NCBI RefSeq assembly: GCF_036186745.1
Contig: NZ_CP108086.1
Span: 2,418,001-2,482,000 of the forward strand
DNA length: 64,000 nt
Direction of reading: 5' to 3'
Source of the DNA: Microbispora hainanensis
GTDB taxonomy: Bacteria > Actinomycetota > Actinomycetes > Streptosporangiales > Streptosporangiaceae
Made by a program: the position numbers and the translations under genes. Below, piece by piece: positions 58,502 to 64,000 of this stretch (position 1 is the stretch's first letter; every line of letters starts with the position of its first letter). Under the pieces are notes generated by a model, which worked only from the letters and a program-made list of their open reading frames with translations, ran no database searches and had not been told where the DNA came from.

Positions 58502-58592
58502 AGCATACATAGCCTACCGGCTGTGTCGGAAATTCTGCACGTTAGGGTGATCGAGGCCGCGCACCCCCGTCCGCTGTGAAAGGAGAGCCCGG

Positions 58593-59273
58593 GTGACCGT
58601 CAAGAATCGCGATGGGTCGGCCGTGGACGGCAAGGTGCGGCGTCGTGATCCCGACCGGTCCCGGCAGGCGATCCTGGACGCGGCCGAGCAGGTCTTCGCC
58701 AGGGAGGGCTACGACGGGGCGAGCATGGCCGCGATCGGCAAGGCGGCCGGGGTCTCGGGCACGCTGCCCGGCTACTTCTTCGGCGACAAGGCGACCCTGT
58801 ACGCGGCGGTCATCGACCGGCTGTTCGAGGAGCGCAACCGCGCGCTGGAGGAGCTGGGCAGGGCGGCGACGGCCGTGCTGAAGGAGGAGGACGGGCTCCG
58901 CCGCGGGCTGGAGGTGCTGGTCGGCGGTTATCTGCGGTTCCTGCTCGCGCGCCCCACGTTCGTGCAGCTGATGGCGCGCGACGCCCTCGAGATGACCCGC
59001 AGCGGCCGGGCGACCGAGCCGCGCCATTCGGCCGCCTACGAAAGCAGCGTGCGCGGGTTCCTCGCGGCGCTGTCGCCGCCGCCCGGTCCGGGAGTCGAGC
59101 CCGACCAGTTGCTGATCAGCATCGTGGCGCTGTGCTTCTTCCCTCTCGAGCACGACGCGACCATGCTCGCCGGCATGGGGTACCGCGCGTGGACCCCCGC
59201 CTTCGTGGGCAAACGCACCGAGCACGTGGTGGACATCCTGCTCCGGGTGCTGACCACCACGCCCGTACGGTAG
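58593..59273 (+). CDS. TetR-family regulator of the Mo-hydroxylase operon
   Basis: A 226-residue TetR protein. HTH: AILDAAEQVFAREGYDGASM, IGKAAGVSGTLPGYFFGDKA (about residues 26-68). The C-terminal domain (LFEERNRALEELG, LVGGYLRFLLARPTFVQLMA) is of the TetR_C-type ligand-binding class. GTG 58593 has AAAGGAGAG upstream. It faces the operon across 242 bp with two inverted repeats and most likely represses it until a pathway compound binds. Confidence 0.9.
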   Translation: MTVKNRDGSAVDGKVRRRDPDRSRQAILDAAEQVFAREGYDGASMAAIGKAAGVSGTLPGYFFGDKATLYAAVIDRLFEERNRALEELGRAATAVLKEEDGLRRGLEVLVGGYLRFLLARPTFVQLMARDALEMTRSGRATEPRHSAAYESSVRGFLAALSPPPGPGVEPDQLLISIVALCFFPLEHDATMLAGMGYRAWTPAFVGKRTEHVVDILLRVLTTTPVR

Positions 59274-59315
59274 ACCTGCTCGATCGGCCTTCGAGGACAT
59301 GCCCTCCGCTGTTCA

Positions 59316-59360
59316 CGGGCTCACGGGCGTACGGGCTCACGGGCGTACGGGCTCACGGGC
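59316..59360. repeat. 16-bp tandem repeat spanning the ChaA stop codon
   Basis: CGGGCTCACGGGCGTA at 59316-59331 and 59332-59347, then a partial third copy at 59348-59360; the minus-strand stop codon of the antiporter gene (59353-59355) lies in the third copy. Confidence 0.9.
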
Positions 59361-60453
59361 TCGCCGCGAGGAGCAGGAAGGCGGCGCACAGCGTGAGGTG
59401 CACGCACGCCTGCAGCAGGTGGGCCCGGCCGGGCATCACGGTCAGCGTCGCCACGACGACGGTGATGCCGAGCAGCACGATGTGCGTCGGGCCGAGCCCG
59501 AGCAGCAGCGGGCCCTTCATCCACAACGACGCGACGGCGATCGTCGGAATGGTGAGCCCGATGCTGGCCATGGCCGAGCCGAAGGCGAGGTTCATACTGA
59601 CCTGCACCCGGGCCCGCCGGGCCGCGCGCACGGCCGCGAGGGTCTCCGGCAGCAGCACCAGCAGCGCGATCACGACGCCCACGGCCGACTGCGGGAGGCC
59701 CGCCGCGCTCACGGCCGTCTCGATCGCGGGAGACTCGACCTTCGCCAGGCCGACCACGGCGACCAGCGCGCTCAGCAGCAGCGCCAGACTGGCCACGGTG
59801 GCCCGCGTGCTCGGCGGGCTGGCGTGTTCGGCGGCATCTCCGCCATCCTCGTCCGTCTCCACGGGCAGGAAGTAGTCGCGGTGCCGCACGGTCTGGGTGA
59901 GCACGAACAGGCCGTACAGCGCGATCGAGGCGAGCGCCGCGAACGCGAGCTGGGCCGGGGCGAAGGCGGGGCCGGGGCTGCTCGTGGTGAACGTCGGCAG
60001 GACGAGGCTCAACGTGGACAGGGTGGCGACGGTGGCCAGCGCGGCTCCCGTCCCCTCCGCGTTGAACACCGCCACCCGCCGCCGCAGGGCCGCGACCAGC
60101 AGCGACAGGCCGACGATCCCGTTACAGGTGAGCATCACGGCGGCGAAGACGGTGTCGCGGGCGAGCGACGACGCGGCCGGGCCCCCGGACGCGGTGAGGC
60201 TGATGATCAGGGCCACCTCGATCACGGTGACCGCCACGGCGAGCACGAGCGACCCGAACGGCTCGCCCACCCGATGGGCGATGACCTCGGCGTGGTGCAC
60301 GGCCGCGAGCACGGAGACCGCGAGGAACAGCGCCGCGATCACCACGACGACGAGAGGAATGGTCCGTCCCCACGCCAGCGCGAGCACTGCCACGGCGAGG
60401 ATCGGGACGGTCACGGTCCAGGTGGCGGCCAGTCGGCGGAAGAGCAGGATCAC
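59353..60453 (-). CDS. chaA: Calcium/proton antiporter (ChaA, CaCA family)
   Basis: A 366-residue protein with eleven helices of the ChaA type. EVIAHRVGEPFGSLVLAVAV with VIEVALI is the first alpha repeat, and VIALLVLLPETLAAVRAA with NLAFGSAMASIGLTIPTI the second, each with the acidic ion-binding residue. It exports Ca2+ (or Na+/K+) in exchange for protons. GTG 60453 is preferred to TTG 60471 because AGGA lies 8 nt upstream. The stop lies in a 16-bp tandem repeat. Confidence 0.9.
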   Translation of the reverse strand: MILLFRRLAATWTVTVPILAVAVLALAWGRTIPLVVVVIAALFLAVSVLAAVHHAEVIAHRVGEPFGSLVLAVAVTVIEVALIISLTASGGPAASSLARDTVFAAVMLTCNGIVGLSLLVAALRRRVAVFNAEGTGAALATVATLSTLSLVLPTFTTSSPGPAFAPAQLAFAALASIALYGLFVLTQTVRHRDYFLPVETDEDGGDAAEHASPPSTRATVASLALLLSALVAVVGLAKVESPAIETAVSAAGLPQSAVGVVIALLVLLPETLAAVRAARRARVQVSMNLAFGSAMASIGLTIPTIAVASLWMKGPLLLGLGPTHIVLLGITVVVATLTVMPGRAHLLQACVHLTLCAAFLLLAASP

Positions 60454-60499
60454 ATGCTTTATCCTGCCCAAATGGGACGAATGGTATAAAAGTCTCAGC

Positions 60500-61375
60500 T
60501 CAGAGCTGCTTGAGCAGCCAGCGGGGACCGGCGACCACGGCGCCGAGGGCCGTCACCCGCTCGCGCAGCCCGCGGTCGGCGGTGACGACGAGCGTGGTCT
60601 CCCAGGGCCGCATGTCGCGCACCGCCTCCACGATCGCGTCGTCCCCACTGCCTCCCGCCGCCACGACCGTCAGGTCCCCGGTCACCGGCCCGGAGTCGGC
60701 GGCACCGGTCGCCGCCCCTTCGAGCACCGCGACCATGCGCGGGAACCACCGGGTCAGGGCCGGCACGCCTTCGGGCATCTCGCCGATGCCCTGTTCGCAG
60801 AGCGGGACCAGCTCGTTGAGCAGGCGGTTCGCGGCGCCCGCCCGGTCCTTCCACCAGCCGTGCTCGGCCCGCGCGCCGATGATGTTGGCCATGTCGAGCA
60901 CGACGACCACCGGGCTCAGCGCGGGCCTGATCCTCGGCCACGACTCGGCGAAGCCGGGGTGCAGCTCCCTCGCCGGGACCTCGTCGGCCGCCACCCAGCG
61001 CATGTCCGCGCTCTCGCCGTTGGCGGGCGAGGCGTCGAGCAGCCCTTCGGCCTCCGCGATCACCGTCTGGAACGACCAGCCGCCGTGGTCGTCGACGTAG
61101 AGCCCGCGCACCCGGACGAGCTCGGAGTCGAGCGCCGCCTCCTCGCGGGCCTCTCGCAGCGCGCCGGCGATGGCGTCCTCGTGGCTGTCACGCGCGCCGC
61201 CCGGCAGGCCCCACGTCCCGCCGTGATGGCTCCACCAGGAACGCTTCTGCATCAGCACGTACGGCATGCCGTCGAGCGTGTGGTGCACGGTGAGCAGGCC
61301 GGCGGCGCCGTACAGCCCCCAGTGCTGGTGTCCCAGTGAGCACAGGGCCCAGCCGTCGCCGTCCTTCGCCGTCAT
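60500..61375 (-). CDS. NUDIX hydrolase fused to a NYN/PIN-like domain
   Basis: A 291-residue two-domain protein. The N-terminal NUDIX domain has the box GGARDSHEDAIAGALREARE with EE following (residues 59-81) and an unusual start LCSLGHQHWGLYGAAG. From about residue 155, VVVVLDMANIIGARAEHGWW and DDAIVEAVRDM, LVVTADRGLRERVTALG match the NYN/PIN RNase fold with conserved Asp residues. Nucleotide hydrolase and RNase modules in one chain suggest RNA or nucleotide quality control. ATG 61375. Not co-transcribed with obvious partners. Confidence 0.87.
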   Translation of the reverse strand: MTAKDGDGWALCSLGHQHWGLYGAAGLLTVHHTLDGMPYVLMQKRSWWSHHGGTWGLPGGARDSHEDAIAGALREAREEAALDSELVRVRGLYVDDHGGWSFQTVIAEAEGLLDASPANGESADMRWVAADEVPARELHPGFAESWPRIRPALSPVVVVLDMANIIGARAEHGWWKDRAGAANRLLNELVPLCEQGIGEMPEGVPALTRWFPRMVAVLEGAATGAADSGPVTGDLTVVAAGGSGDDAIVEAVRDMRPWETTLVVTADRGLRERVTALGAVVAGPRWLLKQL

Positions 61376-61414
61376 GCACCCATCTTGCCGCAGCCTGCCG
61401 AGGCGCTCTAAGGG

Positions 61415-61666
61415 TCACCAGTGTTCGAGAGGGACCTCCACCCCTGCGGTCAGATCGAAGAGGGTCACTCCGTCCATGATGCGGACGACCTGGATCTGTG
61501 TCGCGAAACGTACTTCCCGTAGGCGCGTGGCGGCCTCGTGGGCGGTCTGCGGGAAGTGATAGCGATCGGCCGCTTCGCCGTCCGGGACGGGCCGGATCGA
61601 GCGGACCTCGAACCGGTCCGGCGGCCATACAGGGGGAAGAGGAGCTGAGTGGTGCCAACCGGACAT
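61415..61666 (-). CDS. Small hypothetical protein
   Basis: An 83-residue protein (PPDRFEVRSIRPVPDGEAADR, then EAATRLREVRFATQIQVVRI, DGVTLFDLTAG). No signal or membrane segment; a small alpha/beta fold is likely. ATG 61666 with GGGAGAG 3-4 nt upstream is better than the frame's first ATG at 61705. I do not recognise the family. The NUDIX-NYN gene follows 39 nt downstream on the same strand. Confidence 0.6.
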   Translation of the reverse strand: MSGWHHSAPLPPVWPPDRFEVRSIRPVPDGEAADRYHFPQTAHEAATRLREVRFATQIQVVRIMDGVTLFDLTAGVEVPLEHW

Positions 61667-62408
61667 GTCTCTCCCGTCAGGCCGTTTCCAGAGAAGTTGA
61701 CCCATGGGGCCTTGTTGATCGCCAGTGCGTGACGGGGTCGTAGGCCGATCGTTATTAACCGGTAAGCGATCCTTTCTGGCCTGGAGTCCCTAGCCCGTTA
61801 GCGTTTGAGCCCTCACTCGTGATTCCCCCATTGTCCGGAGAATCAGGAGATGTCATATCTGGAGAGGCGCCCGCTTCCTGCGGCCGGAGGAGCGGGCGTT
61901 GTCCTCCCACTTTTCTCCTCCGTCTCGCGCCGTCATCGGCGCGGGTGGCGGTGACCGTTGCCCGTCGCCGTCCCCTGCCGGTCCATCGATCCCGGCAGGG
62001 GACGGCGCAGGCGTGGCGGCGGCAGCCCGGTGAGCGTGTCGACCTGGGGTCGAGCGCCGAGGTCTCCGTCGGCGCGCAGCCGGTGAAACGCCGTGCCTGC
62101 GCTCGGGCCCTTCGAGCCCACCCGCGGCTGCCGCCGCCCTTGCTTTCCTCGTTCTCGCCTGAACGTTTCACCCGCTCCCGGGTTCCGGTGTGCCGTCTCC
62201 GGTGGTTTCTGTGCTTGTGGGGGCCGGTGTGCGCGGTTGCCGCTGTGGGGTGTCGTTGACCGGTGATCGGTGGGGTCGTACGTTGCTGTGCGGTGTTCCT
62301 GGGTGTGGATGTCCGGGTGTGGATGTCGTTCGGGTGCACGAAAAGCCTTGTGGGGTCGGGAGTCTTTCCTCGGTCAGGGGCCCTGCGTGACCTGCAAGGA
62401 GCTCGGTT
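61667..62408. other. Long 5' region of the pectate lyase gene
   Basis: 742 bp without a convincing gene; open frames on both strands have no coding character. It holds CGCCCGCT/AGCGGGCG (around 61867-61897), the 16-bp stem at 61966-62007, and a 14-bp direct repeat (GGGTGTGGATGTCC at 62301 and 62315). A long structured leader or promoter region is likely. Confidence 0.45.
61966..62007. other. Perfect 16-bp stem, 10-nt loop
   Basis: CGCCGTCCCCTGCCGG (61966-61981) pairs perfectly with CCGGCAGGGGACGGCG (61992-62007). No T-run follows, so it may be a terminator for the minus strand, a binding site, or a leader structure. Confidence 0.7.
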
Positions 62409-64000
62409 GTGACAAGCAGAACCAGAACGGGTGCCGGGGTGATCGGTGCGCTGGCCGGTGTGGTCGCCCTGGCCGGTGTGGCCGTCGCCCCGGCGGCGCA
62501 GGCCGCCACCGGGTGTGCCGTGACCTATACGACCAACGACTGGCCGGGTGGGTTCACCGCCGCCATCACGATCCAGAACCTGGGCAGCGCGATCAACGGC
62601 TGGAGTCTGGGGTTCGCGTTCCCGGCGAGTGGTCAGAAGGTGGACACCGGGTGGTCGGCCACTTTCAGTCAGAGCGGGCAGAACGTCACGGCCACGAACG
62701 TGGACTACAACGCGGCCATCGCCACCGGCGCGTCGGTGTCCATCGGCTTCAACGGCAGCTGGTCGGGGTCCAACCCCAAGCCTGCGTCGTTCACGCTCAA
62801 CGGCGTCACCTGCACCGGCTCCATCACCACCTCATCACCCTCGCCGACCGCCACGCCCTCACCCTCACCTTCCGTAACGCCCACGCGCTCGCCTTCGCCT
62901 TCACCCACGCCCTCGCCCACGCCGTCGAGCGGTGCGCTGTACGTGTCGCCGAACGGCAGGGACGGCGCGGCGGGGACGCAGTCGGACCCGACGACCCTCA
63001 CCGCGGCGATCACCCGCGTCGCCCCCGGCGGCACGATCTACCTGCGCGGCGGGCGCTACGACTTCACGCAGACGATCACCATCGCGCCGGGCAACAACGG
63101 CACCTCGAACGCCCGCAAGACCCTGTCCGCCTACCCCGGCGAGACTCCGGTGCTGAACTTCTCGGCGCAGAGCGAGTCGTCGTCCAACCGCGGGCTCACG
63201 CTGAACGGCTCGTACTGGCACGTGTACGGCATCGTGGTCGAGCGGGCCGGCGACAACGGGATCTACATCGGCGGCAGCAACAACATCATCGAGCGCACGA
63301 TCACCCGCTACAACCGCGACACCGGGCTGCAGCTCGGGCGGATCGCCTCCGACACCCCGCGCGACCAGTGGCCGTCGAACAACCTCATCCTCAGCTCGGA
63401 GTCGCATGACAACGCCGACTCCGACGGCGAGGACGCCGACGGCTTCGCCGCCAAGCTCACCACCGGCACGGGCAACGTCTTCCGCTACGACGTGTCCCAC
63501 AACAACATCGACGACGGCTGGGACCTCTACACCAAGACGGACACCGGAGCCATCGGACCGGTCACGATCGAAGACTCCCTGGCCTACAACAACGGCACCC
63601 TCAGCAACGGAGGCCAGTCCGGCAACGGCGACCGCAACGGCTACAAGCTCGGCGGCGACAAGATCGCCGTCAACCACGTGGTCCGGCGCAACATCGCCTA
63701 TCGCAACGGCCACCACGGGTTCACCTACAACAGCAACCCCGGCACGATGACGATCTCGGACAACGCCGGCATCGACAACGCCGAGCGCAACTTCTCCTTC
63801 GACACCGGCACCTCGGTCTTCCGCGGCAACACCTCCTGCCGCAGCGGCAGCGGGTCCAACGACAAGACCGTCGGCAACGTGGACAGCTCCAACCAGTTCT
63901 GGGCGGGCTCGAACGGATCCCGGTGTTCCTCCTACACCGGCGCTCTCGGCTGGTCCTTCGCCTCGGACGGCCACCTCATCGTGACCTTCGGCGGCAGGCC
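62409..64000 (+). CDS. Secreted CBM2-pectate lyase (PL9-like), partial at window end
   Basis: At least 530 residues, running off the window. Signal peptide (residues 1-33, ending APAAQAA), a CBM2 cellulose-binding module (about 35-133: TNDWPGGFTAAITIQNLGS, NGWSLGFAFP, between two cysteines), a Ser/Thr/Pro linker (about 137-176), then a right-handed beta-helix starting LYVSPNGRDGAAGTQSDPT and PGGTIYLRGGRY, the pattern of PL9 pectate lyases. It should bind cellulose and cut pectin in plant walls. GTG 62409 has AAGGAG 7 nt upstream. Other polysaccharide lyase families are possible. Confidence 0.88.
   Translation, partial: MTSRTRTGAGVIGALAGVVALAGVAVAPAAQAATGCAVTYTTNDWPGGFTAAITIQNLGSAINGWSLGFAFPASGQKVDTGWSATFSQSGQNVTATNVDYNAAIATGASVSIGFNGSWSGSNPKPASFTLNGVTCTGSITTSSPSPTATPSPSPSVTPTRSPSPSPTPSPTPSSGALYVSPNGRDGAAGTQSDPTTLTAAITRVAPGGTIYLRGGRYDFTQTITIAPGNNGTSNARKTLSAYPGETPVLNFSAQSESSSNRGLTLNGSYWHVYGIVVERAGDNGIYIGGSNNIIERTITRYNRDTGLQLGRIASDTPRDQWPSNNLILSSESHDNADSDGEDADGFAAKLTTGTGNVFRYDVSHNNIDDGWDLYTKTDTGAIGPVTIEDSLAYNNGTLSNGGQSGNGDRNGYKLGGDKIAVNHVVRRNIAYRNGHHGFTYNSNPGTMTISDNAGIDNAERNFSFDTGTSVFRGNTSCRSGSGSNDKTVGNVDSSNQFWAGSNGSRCSSYTGALGWSFASDGHLIVTFGGR

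Noticed and set aside
61755-62339. Frames on both strands in the 742-bp spacer
   Set aside because: Low hydrophobic content, no ribosome binding site, no codon-position GC bias; not supported as genes.

Overview
The window is GC-rich, gene-dense DNA with many GTG starts and ATGA/GTGA stop-start overlaps. A mycothiol-conjugate amidase, a bacterial proteasome activator (Bpa), actinobacterial arabinan/mannan-type glycosyltransferases and several apparently leaderless genes point to an actinomycete. The style (very frequent cgtacgg, cellulose/xylan/pectin enzymes, TIGR02569-like kinase) fits Streptosporangiaceae such as Nonomuraea or Microbispora, but the family-level guess is inference.

Layout. 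0.2-15.8 kb is conserved core: a STAS anti-anti-sigma protein, a GT2 glycosyltransferase, three large membrane proteins of envelope glycan type, a DUF4446 protein, prephenate dehydratase (pheA), seryl-tRNA synthetase (serS), a cold-shock protein, a HAD phosphatase, Bpa, a quinone oxidoreductase, and a large ParA-like ATPase with a repeat-rich N-terminus. 15.9-19.2 kb is an accessory patch: tRNA-Ser(TGA), a complete IS256-family element 18 bp behind it, the stump of a toxin-like gene cut by that element, its upstream partner, about 570 bp of non-coding lower-GC sequence, and a PD-(D/E)XK-type protein. 19.2-30 kb is a mixed accessory stretch with a double kinase-like fusion, peptidase E, an HxlR regulator, an ECF sigma factor with a tiny zinc-finger partner, a TetR-controlled glycoside-hydrolase-like gene, a cytochrome b/sulfite-oxidase-type fusion and an MFS pump.

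30-32.3 kb is a xylan module (CE4 deacetylase then GH10 xylanase) with CGAAA-N-TTTCG boxes upstream. 32.3-48.3 kb mixes a frameshifted ABC exporter, AlaX, GNAT/DinB genes facing a WYL regulator, Mca, MFS transporters, a MarR-monooxygenase pair, a SigX5-like sigma factor and MBL proteins. 48.35-58.35 kb is the most coherent system: one ten-gene minus-strand run encoding a three-subunit molybdenum hydroxylase, an AHL-lactonase-like metallohydrolase, a complete Liv-type ABC importer and a rhodanese, facing a TetR gene. I read it as uptake, hydroxylation and ring opening of an unknown (probably heterocyclic) substrate. 59.3-61.7 kb holds a ChaA-type antiporter, a NUDIX-NYN fusion and a small unknown gene. 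The window ends inside a secreted CBM2-pectate lyase gene.

Regulatory DNA is unusually legible here: at least six divergent intergenic regions carry clean palindromes beside the regulator they probably serve, and nine genes have a TANNNT box 6-8 nt before the start codon. Short tandem repeats sit repeatedly at or in gene ends.
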